This document shows positions 20,584 to 30,923 of a DNA stretch of 64,000 bases, one piece after another. How positions within the stretch are numbered: the first letter of the stretch is position 1; every line of letters begins with the position of its first letter. The translations under genes were made by a program, and so were the position numbers. Origin of the DNA: Bacillus haynesii (GTDB lineage: Bacteria > Bacillota > Bacilli > Bacillales > Bacillaceae); NCBI RefSeq assembly GCF_001969855.1, contig NZ_MRBL01000003.1, forward strand, positions 124,001 to 188,000, in the 5' to 3' direction. The notes beneath the pieces were generated by a model. That model made no database searches. It was not told the origin of the DNA and saw only the letters and a list, made by a program, of their open reading frames with translations.

Positions 20584-21216
20584 GTGTTTGCTTTGATCAT
20601 CCACGTTTTTGTATCATTGTTCGCCGTCACAAATCCGATCGGCAATGTTCCGATCTTTTTGGCACTCACAGAAGGCTACGAAGCAAAAGAACGCACCACA
20701 TTGGCGAGAAAGGCTGCGGTTTTATCGTTTCTGATTCTGATCGCGTTTCTCATATTCGGAGAGTTCATCTTCAGGCTTTTTGACATTAACATCCATGCGC
20801 TGCGAGTTGCCGGCGGCATTTTTATTTTCGGAATTGCCTACAACCTGCTGAATGCAAAGCAGTCCCATGTTCAGTCGCTCCATCATAATGAGCACCGCGA
20901 GAGCAAGGAAAAAGAGGATATCTCGGTGACGCCGCTCAGCATTCCGATCATTTCGGGGCCCGGAACGATTGCGACGGTGATGAGCCTTTCGGCCGGCAGC
21001 CGCAGCCTTGTTCATTTTGGCGGGCTGATCATCGGCATTGCAGCCGTCCTCCTGCTGACGTTTGCGGCCTTTCATTATTCGACGCTGATCAGCAACAAAT
21101 TGGGGCAGACGGAGATGAATGTGATCACCCGGCTGATGGGCCTGATTTTGGCTGTTGTGGCGGTCGGCATGATCGGCACGGGATTGAAAGGGCTGTTTCC
21201 GGTTTTGGCGGGATGA
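20584..21216 (+). CDS. yvbG: MarC family integral membrane protein (YvbG)
   Basis: 210 residues, six membrane segments. The start FALIIHVFVSLFAVTNPIGNVPIFLALT and the motif PLSIPIISGPGTIATVMSLS near 118-137 are typical of the MarC/UPF0056 family, once thought to affect multiple antibiotic resistance but without a proven activity. Start is GTG at 20584 with GGAAGGAGTGG upstream. Convergent to the GbsR-type gene. Confidence 0.87.
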   Translation: MFALIIHVFVSLFAVTNPIGNVPIFLALTEGYEAKERTTLARKAAVLSFLILIAFLIFGEFIFRLFDINIHALRVAGGIFIFGIAYNLLNAKQSHVQSLHHNEHRESKEKEDISVTPLSIPIISGPGTIATVMSLSAGSRSLVHFGGLIIGIAAVLLLTFAAFHYSTLISNKLGQTEMNVITRLMGLILAVVAVGMIGTGLKGLFPVLAG

Positions 21217-21228
21217 TTGGAGAAAAGC

Positions 21229-21260
21229 AAAAAAGCTGCTCAGTCTTCGCAGCTTTTTTC
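21229..21260. terminator. Bidirectional terminator, yvbG / GbsR-type gene
   Basis: AAAAAAGCTGC / GCAGCTTTTTT stem, nine-base loop. Confidence 0.92.
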
Positions 21261-21263
21261 GGT

Positions 21264-21803
21264 TTATGAAGGTTTTGGCACATGCTTAAAGATCTCTTCG
21301 CTTTCCAAAAACGCGATCAGATGATCAAGCCACTCGCAGTAATCAATCCATTGTTTTGTTTCAGCCAGCAGCTCGTTGATTTTAGCTTCGGTTTCGGGTG
21401 AAAGGCCTTCTTCCTCAAGGGCTTCCAACAGCTCTTTTCTGATTTTTTTCCCGATCATCCGGTTCTTTTTGACAACTTTGCTCCAGTTGGCCGTAAACAA
21501 TGAAATAAACGTTTGATAATAGTCTTGTTCGACATCGTACAGATCTTTGCGGACGCCTTTTTCAAAAACTTTTTCAGCTATATTTAAATCGAGCATTTCG
21601 CGGACGACCTGACTCATTCTCGTTTTGCTCATGCCCGTTTCTTCTGACAGTTCATTTAAAGTCATCGGCTTTCTGTTCATATAGATGATCCCGAGCACGC
21701 GGCCGACAGTTGATGATATACCGTACGTATTCATGTTTTCCGCGATTTTTTCTATGAAATGTTCTTCCGCTTGTTCAATCACTTTTAAAGCGTTTTCCTC
21801 CAA
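21264..21803 (-). CDS. opcR: GbsR-type regulator next to opuC (YvbF/OpcR)
   Basis: 179 residues. A MarR-like winged helix in residues 25-95 (GRVLGIIYMNRKPMTLNELSEETGMSKTRMSQVVREMLDLNIAEKVFEKGVRKDLYDVEQDYY), then a coiled, acidic C-terminus, the GbsR family layout. It is divergent from opuCABCD with a 257-base spacer that holds an inverted repeat. In B. subtilis the gene here represses the choline-type transporters opuB and opuC. A strong candidate for repressor of the neighbouring opuC genes. Confidence 0.85.
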   Translation of the reverse strand: MEENALKVIEQAEEHFIEKIAENMNTYGISSTVGRVLGIIYMNRKPMTLNELSEETGMSKTRMSQVVREMLDLNIAEKVFEKGVRKDLYDVEQDYYQTFISLFTANWSKVVKKNRMIGKKIRKELLEALEEEGLSPETEAKINELLAETKQWIDYCEWLDHLIAFLESEEIFKHVPKPS

Positions 21804-21973
21804 AGCACATCATCCCTTCGGGCAGCCAATTTTATTGTCAATATATCATAATTTTGTTTGCGGTTGAAAACACTAAAACGATAGCAAAACAAAGAAATCA
21901 GGCGTATTTTTAAGAATAACCGGCAGATTGACGACATAAATATATTTTTTTATGTCTTATATATATAATTTAA

Positions 21974-22015
21974 ACACTTTATAAACTTTTTATTTTACAA
22001 AGTGTATCTTATAAT
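21974..22015 (+). promoter_or_regulatory. opuC promoter region with inverted repeat (likely GbsR-type operator)
   Basis: Arms ACACTTTATAAA (21974-21985) and TTTACAAAGTGT (21994-22005), one mismatch, spacer eight. A perfect TATAAT at 22010-22015 follows directly, so a protein bound to the repeat would cover the -35 region. No good -35 is visible, suggesting weak or assisted promoter activity. Confidence 0.62.
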
Positions 22016-22060
22016 GAATGAGATGTTGAAATTTTAAAAAAACAATTGGAGGTGTGCGTT

Positions 22061-23197
22061 TTGCTGAAGCTAGAGAATGTATCAAAGGTTTATAAAGGCG
22101 GAAAAAAAGCGGTCAAGAACATTAACCTTGATATAGCAAAAGGTGAATTTATCGTCTTTATCGGACCGAGCGGCTGCGGGAAGACAACGACGATGAAAAT
22201 GATCAACCGTTTGATTGAACCGACTTCAGGAAGCATTTACATCGACGGAGAAAACATAATGGATCAGGACCCGGTGGAGCTGCGCCGGAAAATCGGCTAT
22301 GTCATTCAGCAAATCGGACTCTTTCCCCATATGACGATTCAGCAGAATATCACGCTCGTTCCAAGGCTTTTGAAATGGCCGGAAGAAAAGCGGAAGAAGC
22401 GGGCGGAGGAACTGCTACAGCTCGTTGATATGGGACCGGAATATTTGAACCGCTATCCTCATGAACTAAGCGGCGGACAGCAGCAGAGAATCGGCGTGCT
22501 GCGGGCGCTTGCGGCGGAGCCGCCCCTCATTTTAATGGATGAACCGTTCGGAGCGCTGGACCCGATCACCCGTGATTCGCTTCAGGAAGAGTTCAAAAAG
22601 CTGCAGAAATCGCTGGACAAAACGATTGTCTTTGTAACCCACGATATGGATGAAGCGATTAAGCTTGCCGACAGAATTGTCATCCTTCGCGCCGGCGAGA
22701 TCGTTCAAGTCGGAACGCCTGACGACATTTTGCGGAATCCGGCGGATGAATTCGTTGAGGAGTTTATCGGAAAAGAGCGGCTTCTTCAGTCCCGTCCTGA
22801 CATCGAGCATGTCGAACAAGTGATGAACCCGAATCCGGTCACAATTACGAGCGAAAAAAACCTGACTGAAGCAATTCAAGTGATGAGGGAACGCCGCGTC
22901 GATTCACTGCTCGTTGTGGATGAACACAATGTCTTAAAAGGATATATCGATGTTGAAATCATCGATCAGAACCGGAAAAAAGCCGTCACAGTCGGAGAGG
23001 TTGTCAATGAGAATGTTTACTCCGTTCAAAAAGGTACGCTCATCAGGGATACCGTCCGGAAAATTTTGAAAAGAGGATTCAAATATGTTCCCGTTCTTGA
23101 TGAAGAGGGCCGCCTTGTCGGGATTGTCACAAGAGCAAACCTTGTCGATATCGTGTACGACTCGATTTGGGGAGAAGAAACCCTTGTCCAACGTTAA
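22061..23197 (+). CDS. opuCA: OpuCA, osmoprotectant ABC transporter ATPase
   Basis: 378 residues. Powers uptake of glycine betaine, choline, carnitine and related compatible solutes. Walker A GPSGCGKTT near 35-43, signature LSGGQQQRIGVLRAL near 138, Walker B LILMDEPFGALD, His-switch VTHDMDEA. After residue 250 come two CBS domains (VMNPNPVTITSEKNLTEAIQVM... and VYSVQKGTLIRDTV...), usual for OpuCA and thought to sense ionic strength or nucleotides. Start TTG at 22061 with GGAGGTG six bases upstream, giving the family start MLKLENVSKVYKGGK. Confidence 0.96.
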   Translation: MLKLENVSKVYKGGKKAVKNINLDIAKGEFIVFIGPSGCGKTTTMKMINRLIEPTSGSIYIDGENIMDQDPVELRRKIGYVIQQIGLFPHMTIQQNITLVPRLLKWPEEKRKKRAEELLQLVDMGPEYLNRYPHELSGGQQQRIGVLRALAAEPPLILMDEPFGALDPITRDSLQEEFKKLQKSLDKTIVFVTHDMDEAIKLADRIVILRAGEIVQVGTPDDILRNPADEFVEEFIGKERLLQSRPDIEHVEQVMNPNPVTITSEKNLTEAIQVMRERRVDSLLVVDEHNVLKGYIDVEIIDQNRKKAVTVGEVVNENVYSVQKGTLIRDTVRKILKRGFKYVPVLDEEGRLVGIVTRANLVDIVYDSIWGEETLVQR

Positions 23198-23218
23198 ATG
23201 CAGGGAGGTGCATCAATC

Positions 23219-24803
<1,585 letters not shown>

Positions 24804-24818
24804 AGGAGGGGCTGACAA

Positions 24819-25496
24819 ATGGAAGTGCTGCAGCAGCTTTGGACGTATTACGCGCAAAACGGTGGCTATGTGCTGGGGGAATTTTACCGCCACTTTTTAA
24901 TGTCGGCATACGGCGTATTATTCGCCGCCGTCGTCGGCATCCCGGCCGGTATTTTCATCGCCAAATACCGGAAAATCAGCAAATGGGTCTTTTCCATCAC
25001 CAATGTCATTCAAACGATTCCGGCGCTTGCGATGCTCGCCGTCTTGATGCTTGTCATGGGACTCGGCGCCAACACGGTGATTCTTTCATTGTTTTTGTAT
25101 TCGCTTTTGCCGATCATTCGAAACACATATACGGGAATTGTCAGCATTGAGCATGCCTATCTTGAATCAGGGAAGGCGATGGGCATGACGAAATTTCAAG
25201 TGCTCCGGATGGTGGAGCTTCCTCTCGCCTTGTCAGTCATTATGGCGGGGCTCAGAACCGCGCTCGTCATCGCAATCGGCATCACGGCCATCGGCACGTT
25301 TGTCGGCGCAGGCGGCCTCGGGGATATCATAGTCAGGGGAACAAATGCGACCAACGGAACAGCGATCATTCTAGCAGGCGCGATCCCGACGGCGCTGATG
25401 GCGATCATCGCCGATCTGTTTATGGGCTGGCTCGAGCGTGCGCTGAGCCCGGTTAAACATCATAAAGGCAAGACGCCGAATCCGGATGCCGCTTAA
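24819..25496 (+). CDS. opuCD: OpuCD, osmoprotectant ABC transporter permease
   Basis: 225 residues, about six membrane segments, paralogous to OpuCB. Docking loop LESGKAMGMTKFQVLRMVELPLALSVIMAGLRTALV near 110-145. Together OpuCB and OpuCD form the channel driven by OpuCA. AAAGGAGGGG precedes the ATG. Last gene of the operon; a hairpin with a weak T tail follows. Confidence 0.95.
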   Translation: MEVLQQLWTYYAQNGGYVLGEFYRHFLMSAYGVLFAAVVGIPAGIFIAKYRKISKWVFSITNVIQTIPALAMLAVLMLVMGLGANTVILSLFLYSLLPIIRNTYTGIVSIEHAYLESGKAMGMTKFQVLRMVELPLALSVIMAGLRTALVIAIGITAIGTFVGAGGLGDIIVRGTNATNGTAIILAGAIPTALMAIIADLFMGWLERALSPVKHHKGKTPNPDAA

Positions 25497-25510
25497 ATGG
25501 CATCCGAAAA

Positions 25511-25550
25511 AAGCCGAATTTCTGCTAAAAGGAAATTCGGCTTATTATGA
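25511..25550. terminator. Terminator between opuCD and the convergent HTH gene
   Basis: AAGCCGAATTTC / GAAATTCGGCTT stem, nine-base loop, tail TATTAT. Better T run on the minus strand side (TTTTTTC after rev. complement). Confidence 0.7.
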
Positions 25551-25943
25551 TTGACGCTTTTTCGCTTCATTGACCAAAAAATGAAAATACTGTTCGAGAT
25601 TGAGCAGGTCTTCGCGGGACAAACAGTCCCATTTTCCGGGCTCAAACAGCCACAGGTCTTCGACACCGTGCTTGGCAGCGATGTCCTGCATCGTGACATA
25701 GCCGCGCGGCTGTTCGCGAATCTCGTCAGCCTTCATATAACCGGCAATATCCATGAGCTGCTCGTACGGCATTTTCAGAGCATCGGCCAATTTTCTGATC
25801 GTCGCGGGTTTGGGAACGCCGCGGTGGCCGTTTTCGATTCTGGAAATGGCTGCGGCGCTCACACCGGCATACATGGCAAGCTGATTAACCGACAGGCTTC
25901 TTTGTTCTCTCAGCTCTTTGAGCCGCTCGCCGAACATTGTCAT
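25545..25943 (-). CDS. RghR-like XRE regulator, first paralogue
   Basis: 132 residues from the ATG at 25943 (GGGGGG six bases upstream). XRE helix-turn-helix in residues 5-60: FGERLKELREQRSLSVNQLAMYAGVSAAAISRIENGHRGVPKPATIRKLADALKMPYEQLM. The C-terminal part WLFEPGKWDCLSREDLLNLEQYFHFLVNEAKKR is the RghR/SinR-like dimerisation tail. B. subtilis RghR represses rapG and rapH. About 60% identical by eye to the neighbouring gene at 26106, so a tandem duplication. Function in this species not proven here. Confidence 0.8.
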   Translation of the reverse strand: MTMFGERLKELREQRSLSVNQLAMYAGVSAAAISRIENGHRGVPKPATIRKLADALKMPYEQLMDIAGYMKADEIREQPRGYVTMQDIAAKHGVEDLWLFEPGKWDCLSREDLLNLEQYFHFLVNEAKKRQS

Positions 25944-26023
25944 CGCCATCCCCCCGCAAATTCATGATATGAACATTTTAATACAAATGTTGACTAAAGG
26001 AAATACTTAAACAGGAAAAATAT

Positions 26024-26053
26024 TGACAAAAGTTAACGAAAGGGATAAAATAA
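26024..26053 (+). promoter_or_regulatory. Orphan divergent promoter between the RghR-like genes
   Basis: TTGACA at 26025, 17-base spacer (AAAGTTAACGAAAGGGA), TAAAAT. It reads rightward into the antisense strand of the second RghR-like gene, where no credible ORF exists. A near-copy with ATTGACAAAAGTTAAC precedes the YvzC-like gene at 26587. Confidence 0.6.
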
Positions 26054-26105
26054 CAGCAGGATCGTAAACAGACGAAAATGAGGGGAGTGCGCTTGGAGAA
26101 GGTAT

Positions 26106-26507
26106 TCAGTTTTTGTTTCGGCTGCTTGCTTCCTGCACGAGAAAGTCGAAATATTTGTCCAGGTTTTCGATGTCTTTTTTTGAAAGCACCTTCCACTTTT
26201 CGCTGTCAAACAGAGAAAGGTCCTCTAAATCGTACTGTGAAACGATGTCGTAAATGGAATCATAGCTGCTTCTTGCTTCCTGGACTGTGGTCGCGCTGAT
26301 ATAGCCTGCAGATGCCATCAGTTCCTCATACGGGACTTTCAAAGCGTCCGCCAGTTTTCTGATCGTCGCCGGCTTCGGCACGCCTCGCTTTCCGTTTTCA
26401 ATTCGCGAAATGCCGGCCGAACTGACGCCGGAATACATCGCCAGCTGATTGACGGTCAGCTTTTTCCGTTCCCTTAATTGTCGTAAATGGTATCCAAAGT
26501 TCGTCAT
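26106..26507 (-). CDS. RghR-like XRE regulator, second paralogue
   Basis: 133 residues from the ATG at 26507 (GAGG eight bases upstream; a TTG two codons earlier is the only longer start). XRE helix-turn-helix in residues 5-60 with the same ISRIENGKRGVPKPATIRKLADALKVPYEELMASAGYI core as its paralogue, and tail LFDSEKWKVLSKKDIENLDKYFDFLVQEA. Divergent from the YvzC-like HTH and Abh-like genes. This copy is closer in tail and context to B. subtilis RghR (YvaN). Confidence 0.82.
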   Translation of the reverse strand: MTNFGYHLRQLRERKKLTVNQLAMYSGVSSAGISRIENGKRGVPKPATIRKLADALKVPYEELMASAGYISATTVQEARSSYDSIYDIVSQYDLEDLSLFDSEKWKVLSKKDIENLDKYFDFLVQEASSRNKN

Positions 26508-26586
26508 GGCCAAAACCTCGCAATCTCTTATTATAAAATATTTTAGTACGAATATTGCCTATAGGAAACATATGGATGATAAAAGT

Positions 26587-26615
26587 ATTGACAAAAGTTA
26601 ACAAATCGTTTATGT
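26587..26615 (+). promoter_or_regulatory. Promoter of the YvzC-like/AbrB-like gene pair
   Basis: TTGACA at about 26588, 17-base spacer, TATGTT; the first 16 bases ATTGACAAAAGTTAAC are identical to the orphan promoter at 26024. Divergent from the second RghR-like gene, so probably under its control. Confidence 0.6.
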
Positions 26616-26662
26616 TCAATATAGACAAAAAGAAACATAAGAGATTAGAAAGGGGAGTAATC

Positions 26663-26893
26663 ATGGTAAAAAAGATTCATATCAAAAGAGATTTTGTTCT
26701 CCAGTATATGATTGAACACAATCTCTCCTTAAATCAGCTTGCCATTGAAATCGGTGTATCCCCGGCGACACTCAGCAGAGTTTTGAATGGCGAAAGGAGG
26801 CCCGGACAACTTGTGATCGGAAAGATGATTCAGTATTTCAACAAAAAATTTGAAGATCTCTTTTATTATAAAGATGTTGACAAATGTCAATAA
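26663..26893 (+). CDS. yvzC: Small XRE HTH protein, YvzC-like
   Basis: 76 residues, almost only a Cro/C1 helix-turn-helix: DFVLQYMIEHNLSLNQLAIEIGVSPATLSRVLNGERRPGQLVIGKMIQYF, then a short FEDLFYYKD tail. The ATG at 26663 has AGGGGAG six bases upstream; the frame is open further upstream but without a site. It lacks a dimerisation or ligand domain, so it may act as a minimal DNA binder or modulate its neighbours. Probably cotranscribed with the AbrB-like gene 27 bases downstream. Confidence 0.75.
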   Translation: MVKKIHIKRDFVLQYMIEHNLSLNQLAIEIGVSPATLSRVLNGERRPGQLVIGKMIQYFNKKFEDLFYYKDVDKCQ

Positions 26894-26920
26894 ATAAAGG
26901 AAAAAAGGAGGCTTTCAAAC

Positions 26921-27205
26921 GTGAAAAACACGGGAATTGTCCGGAGAATCGATGAGCTCGGCCGGGTTGTTCTCCCGGTCGAAATGCGCAGAGTGCTGAA
27001 TATCAATGAAAAGGACCCGCTCGAAATATACACCGACGGAGAAAACATCGTTTTGACAAAATACGCCGCCAACATGGCATGCTTGATGACCGGCGACATC
27101 ACCACGAAAAATAAAACGTATGCAGGCGGCAAAATCGTACTCAGCCCGCAGGGAGCGGAAATGCTCCTGGAAGATATGATGGCAGCCTTGTCAGAAAAGA
27201 AATAA
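26921..27205 (+). CDS. AbrB/Abh-like transition-state regulator
   Basis: 94 residues, GTG start with AAAGGAGG nine bases upstream. The N-terminal AbrB DNA-binding fold is clear: TGIVRRIDELGRVVLPVEMRRVLNINEKDPLEIYTDGENIVLTKY; the C-terminal half CLMTGDITTKNKTYAGGKIVLSPQGAEMLLEDMMAAL matches Abh more than AbrB. Such proteins control competence, antibiotics and biofilm genes at the transition to stationary phase. Placement next to RghR-like genes suggests a shared regulatory circuit. It lacks one of the alternative name clues, so I give no symbol. Confidence 0.82.
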   Translation: MKNTGIVRRIDELGRVVLPVEMRRVLNINEKDPLEIYTDGENIVLTKYAANMACLMTGDITTKNKTYAGGKIVLSPQGAEMLLEDMMAALSEKK

Positions 27206-27227
27206 ATGTCTTTACATATTCCGCCGG

Positions 27228-27256
27228 AAAGGGAGCATAGTTGCTCCTTTTTTTGT
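27228..27256 (+). terminator. Terminator after the AbrB-like gene
   Basis: AAAGGGAGCA / TTGCTCCTTT stem with a three-base loop and T7. Confidence 0.88.
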
Positions 27257-27374
27257 ATACCTTATTCCGGCGCTGGGAAAAAATAAAAAAAGCTGCTCGA
27301 AACGCTCGTGACATGCGCTTGCTTTTCATGTAAAATAAAACTATTGTCAGCCAGTTTGTCTGGAGGTGTAGGTT

Positions 27375-27605
27375 ATGGCCGCATTTTTAACGGTCTTATT
27401 AGTGATTGTAAGTATCGTATTAATCGTTGTTGTTTTACTGCAATCCGGCAAAAGCGCCGGATTATCAGGCGCGATTTCCGGCGGAGCCGAGCAGCTTTTC
27501 GGAAAGCAGAAAGCAAGAGGACTTGATTTGATTCTCCACCGGATGACGGTCGTTTTAACCGTGCTTTTCTTTTTCTTAACGATTGCGCTTGCTTACTTTG
27601 TATAA
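27375..27605 (+). CDS. secG: SecG, preprotein translocase subunit
   Basis: 76 residues, two membrane segments ([26 protein letters not shown] and [20 protein letters not shown]) joined by a cytoplasmic loop with the SecG motif [25 protein letters not shown]. It assists SecYEG-mediated protein export. GGAGGTGTAGGTT precedes the ATG. Precedes est-rnr-smpB-ssrA as in other Bacillus. Confidence 0.95.
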   Translation: MAAFLTVLLVIVSIVLIVVVLLQSGKSAGLSGAISGGAEQLFGKQKARGLDLILHRMTVVLTVLFFFLTIALAYFV

Positions 27606-27745
27606 GACAATGAAGCGTGAGGTCTGATGTTCAAGTCAGGCCTTTTTCCTATTTGCAGGTCTTTGTATGACGGGACCGGCGGATTGATAGAGTTTGTTTC
27701 AAGACAAAACGTGGAAGAATACATATGAAAAGGAGACAGTGAATC

Positions 27746-28492
27746 ATGAAAATCGTCAAACCACAACCTTTCACATTTAAAGGCGGAAAAAAAGCCGTCC
27801 TGCTGTTGCACGGATTTACGGGCAACACGGCGGACGTCAGAATGCTCGGAAGATATTTGAATGAAAAAGGCTACACATGCCATGCGCCCCAATATAAAGG
27901 CCACGGCGTGCCTCCGGAAGAACTTCTCTCCACAGGGCCGGAAGACTGGTGGAAAGACGTCATGGACGGGTATGAATATCTGAAATCGGAAGGGTATGAA
28001 CAAATCGCCGCTTGCGGACTGTCTCTCGGAGGAGTTTTTTCATTAAAATTGGGTTACACTGTACCCATAAAGGGAATTGTTCCAATGTGCGCGCCGATGT
28101 ACATCAAAAGCGAAGAGACGATGTACGAGGGTGTGCTTGAGTATGCCCGCAATTATAAGAAATTTGAAGGCAAGACAGCGGAGGAGATTGACGCTGAGAT
28201 GGAAGAATTCAAAAAAACGCCGATGAACACGTTGAAAGCACTGCAGGATTTGATTGCCGATGTCAGAGAGCATGTGGACATGATCTATTCGCCTACATTT
28301 GTCGTGCAGGCGCGCCACGATCATATGATTAATACGGACAGCGCAAACATCATCTACAATGAAGTGGAAACAGATGATAAGCAGCTGAAATGGTATGAAG
28401 AATCCGGTCATGCCATCACATTGGATAAAGAACGCGAAACACTGCACGAGGATGTGTATCAATTTTTAGAAACGTTGGATTGGCAGACATAA
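27746..28492 (+). CDS. est: Carboxylesterase/monoacylglycerol lipase type (YvaK/Est)
   Basis: 248 residues, alpha/beta-hydrolase fold, homologue of the Geobacillus Est30 enzyme. Oxyanion loop [14 protein letters not shown] near 19-32, nucleophile elbow [15 protein letters not shown] with Ser near 94, acid in [17 protein letters not shown] near 193, and base His in [10 protein letters not shown] near 223. It hydrolyses short to medium acyl esters in the cytosol. AAAAGGAGACAGTGAATC precedes the ATG; 13 bases before rnr, so probably cotranscribed. Confidence 0.92.
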   Translation: MKIVKPQPFTFKGGKKAVLLLHGFTGNTADVRMLGRYLNEKGYTCHAPQYKGHGVPPEELLSTGPEDWWKDVMDGYEYLKSEGYEQIAACGLSLGGVFSLKLGYTVPIKGIVPMCAPMYIKSEETMYEGVLEYARNYKKFEGKTAEEIDAEMEEFKKTPMNTLKALQDLIADVREHVDMIYSPTFVVQARHDHMINTDSANIIYNEVETDDKQLKWYEESGHAITLDKERETLHEDVYQFLETLDWQT

Positions 28493-28505
28493 GGAGGTCT
28501 GGTTA

Positions 28506-30809
28506 GTGGAAAAAGAAGAATTTATGGATAAGCTTCTCTCCTTTATGAAAGAAGAAGCGTATAAACCTCTTACAGTTCAGGAACTGGAAGAGATGCTGGA
28601 AATCACCGATTCGGACGAATACAAAGAGCTTGTCAAAGCTCTTGTTACCCTTGAAGAAAAAGGGCTTGTCGTCAGAACGAGAAGCAACCGCTACGGTTTG
28701 CCCGAAAAAATGAATTTGATCAAAGGGAAGGTGTCGGCGCACGCGAAAGGCTTCGCGTTTGTCCTCCCCGAAGACTCCTCGCTTGACGATGTCTTCATTC
28801 CGCCGTCTGAGCTGAACACGGCAATGAACGGAGATACGGTGCTCGTCCGCTTAAGTACAGAGACCGGCGGTACAAAAAAAGAAGGGGCCATCATCCGCAT
28901 CATTGAGCGCAACATTCAGAAGATTGTCGGCACATATACAGAGACGAAAAACTTCGGCTTCGTCATTCCCGATGATAAAAAAATCACGAATGACATCTTT
29001 ATTCCGAAGCACGCCAAAAACGGCGCCGTCGAGGGTCATAAAGTCGTCGTCCGCCTGACAAGCTATCCTGAAGGCCGGATGAGTGCAGAAGGGGAAGTCA
29101 TCGAGATTCTCGGCCATAAAAACGACCCCGGCATCGACATTCTTTCCATTATTCATAAGCACGGCCTCCCGGGAGACTTTCCGGCTGAGGCGATGGAGCA
29201 GGCCGGCAATACGCCTGATACAATCGATGAGAAAGATCTTGAAGGCAGACGGGATCTGCGCGATCAAACGATCGTCACGATCGACGGTGCAGATGCCAAA
29301 GATTTGGACGATGCCGTGACTGTCACAAAACTCAAAAACGGCCATTATAAACTCGGCGTCCACATTGCCGATGTCAGCCATTATGTAACAGAAGGGTCTC
29401 CGATTGACCAGGAAGCGTATGAACGCGGCACGAGCGTCTACCTTGTCGACCGGGTGATTCCGATGATCCCGCACAGGCTGTCCAACGGAATCTGCTCTTT
29501 AAATCCGAAGGTCGACCGGCTGACATTGTCGTGCGAAATGCTCATTAATCCTCAAGGGCAAGTCGTCGAGCACGAAATTTTTCAAAGCGTCATCAAAACG
29601 ACCGAGCGAATGACTTATTCTGACGTGAACAAAATTTTAGTCGATGATGATGAAGAGCTGAAACAGAAGTATCAGGCGCTTGTCCCGATATTTAAAGACA
29701 TGGAAGACTTGGCTGCGATTCTGCGCGGCAAGCGGATGGAACGCGGAGCCGTCGACTTTGACTTTAAGGAAGCGAAGGTTCTCGTCGACGAAGAAGGAAA
29801 AGCGAAGGACGTCGTTTTGAGAGAACGGTCAACTGCTGAAAAGCTGATCGAAGAATTTATGCTTGTCGCCAATGAAACGGTCGCCGAGCACTTTCATTGG
29901 ATGAATGTTCCGTTTATTTACCGGATTCACGAAGATCCAGATCAGGAAAAGCTGCAGAGATTTTTGGAGTTCGTTACGACATTCGGCTATGTCGTCAAAG
30001 GGACGGCGGGAAGCATCCATCCGAAAGCGCTGCAAAGCGTGCTTGAAGAAGTCAGGGATCGTCCTGAAGAAGCCGTGATTTCGACGGTTATGCTCAGGTC
30101 GATGAAACAGGCGAAATACGATCCGCAAAGCCTCGGACACTTCGGCTTGTCGACTGAATTCTACACGCATTTCACGTCTCCGATTCGCCGCTATCCTGAC
30201 TTAATCGTCCACAGACTGATCAGGACGTATTTGATTCAGGGCAAGACAGACGAAGCGACAAGGGAAAAATGGGCCGAGAAACTGCCTGAGATCGCCGAGC
30301 ATACGTCAAATATGGAACGCAATGCCGTAGATGCAGAGCGGGAAACGGACGATCTGAAAAAAACCGAATTTATGCTCGATAAAATCGGCGAAGAATTTGA
30401 CGGCGTCATCAGCTCCGTTACGAACTTCGGCATGTTCGTCGAGCTGCCGAACACGATCGAAGGGCTTGTCCACGTCAGCTTTATGACGGACGATTTCTAC
30501 CGCTATGATGAACAGCACTACGCGATGATCGGTGAGCGCACGGGCAATGTCTACCGGATCGGTGATGAGATTACGGTCCGCGTCGTTGACGTCAATAAAG
30601 ACGAGCGGAACATCGATTTTGAAATCGTCGGCATGAAAGGCTCCCGCCGCCGGCAGAAGCCGGAACCAAAACAGAAAAAGGCTCCAAAAAAGGATGCTCC
30701 ATCGGCTGACAAAGGGGAATGGTTCACCAAGCCGAAAAAGAAAAAAGTAAAGAAAAAACGCGGTTTTCAAAACGCGCCGAAACAAAAACGCAAGAAAAAG
30801 AAAAAATAG
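28506..30809 (+). CDS. rnr: Ribonuclease R
   Basis: 767 residues, 3'-5' exoribonuclease of the RNase II/R family. N-terminal winged helix (to about 80), two cold-shock domains ([18 protein letters not shown] and [16 protein letters not shown]), the RNB catalytic domain with metal-binding Asp in [15 protein letters not shown] near 260-274, an S1 domain ([18 protein letters not shown]...GLVHVS) near 630-700, and a lysine/arginine-rich tail. Acts with tmRNA-SmpB in degrading non-stop mRNA. GTG start at 28506, AAGGAGG upstream. Confidence 0.97.
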   Translation: MEKEEFMDKLLSFMKEEAYKPLTVQELEEMLEITDSDEYKELVKALVTLEEKGLVVRTRSNRYGLPEKMNLIKGKVSAHAKGFAFVLPEDSSLDDVFIPPSELNTAMNGDTVLVRLSTETGGTKKEGAIIRIIERNIQKIVGTYTETKNFGFVIPDDKKITNDIFIPKHAKNGAVEGHKVVVRLTSYPEGRMSAEGEVIEILGHKNDPGIDILSIIHKHGLPGDFPAEAMEQAGNTPDTIDEKDLEGRRDLRDQTIVTIDGADAKDLDDAVTVTKLKNGHYKLGVHIADVSHYVTEGSPIDQEAYERGTSVYLVDRVIPMIPHRLSNGICSLNPKVDRLTLSCEMLINPQGQVVEHEIFQSVIKTTERMTYSDVNKILVDDDEELKQKYQALVPIFKDMEDLAAILRGKRMERGAVDFDFKEAKVLVDEEGKAKDVVLRERSTAEKLIEEFMLVANETVAEHFHWMNVPFIYRIHEDPDQEKLQRFLEFVTTFGYVVKGTAGSIHPKALQSVLEEVRDRPEEAVISTVMLRSMKQAKYDPQSLGHFGLSTEFYTHFTSPIRRYPDLIVHRLIRTYLIQGKTDEATREKWAEKLPEIAEHTSNMERNAVDAERETDDLKKTEFMLDKIGEEFDGVISSVTNFGMFVELPNTIEGLVHVSFMTDDFYRYDEQHYAMIGERTGNVYRIGDEITVRVVDVNKDERNIDFEIVGMKGSRRRQKPEPKQKKAPKKDAPSADKGEWFTKPKKKKVKKKRGFQNAPKQKRKKKKK

Positions 30810-30824
30810 ACGGCACACGTCAAA

Positions 30825-30888
30825 AAAGGGCGGCGAAATTGTAAGACGAACGTTCATTTGATAGAATAATACGTATTCGCCGCCCTTT
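30825..30888 (+). promoter_or_regulatory. smpB promoter located in the loop of a long hairpin
   Basis: Perfect 13-bp arms AAAGGGCGGCGAA (30825-30837) and TTCGCCGCCCTTT (30876-30888). The 38-base loop contains TTGTAA (30839-30844), 17 bases, TAGAAT (30862-30867). Only RNA from rnr read-through can form the hairpin; RNA started in the loop cannot. Confidence 0.65.
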
Positions 30889-30923
30889 CGAATGTGAGAT
30901 TGAAGGCGGGAGGAGGTTGCCGT

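Noticed and set aside
26078..26299. 73-codon frame on the plus strand antisense to the second RghR-like gene
   Set aside because: Composition is that of an antisense shadow; noted only because an orphan promoter reads into it.
30845..30856. CGAACGTTC-like sequence as a LexA box before smpB
   Set aside because: The four-base spacer between half-sites required in the Bacillus SOS box is absent.
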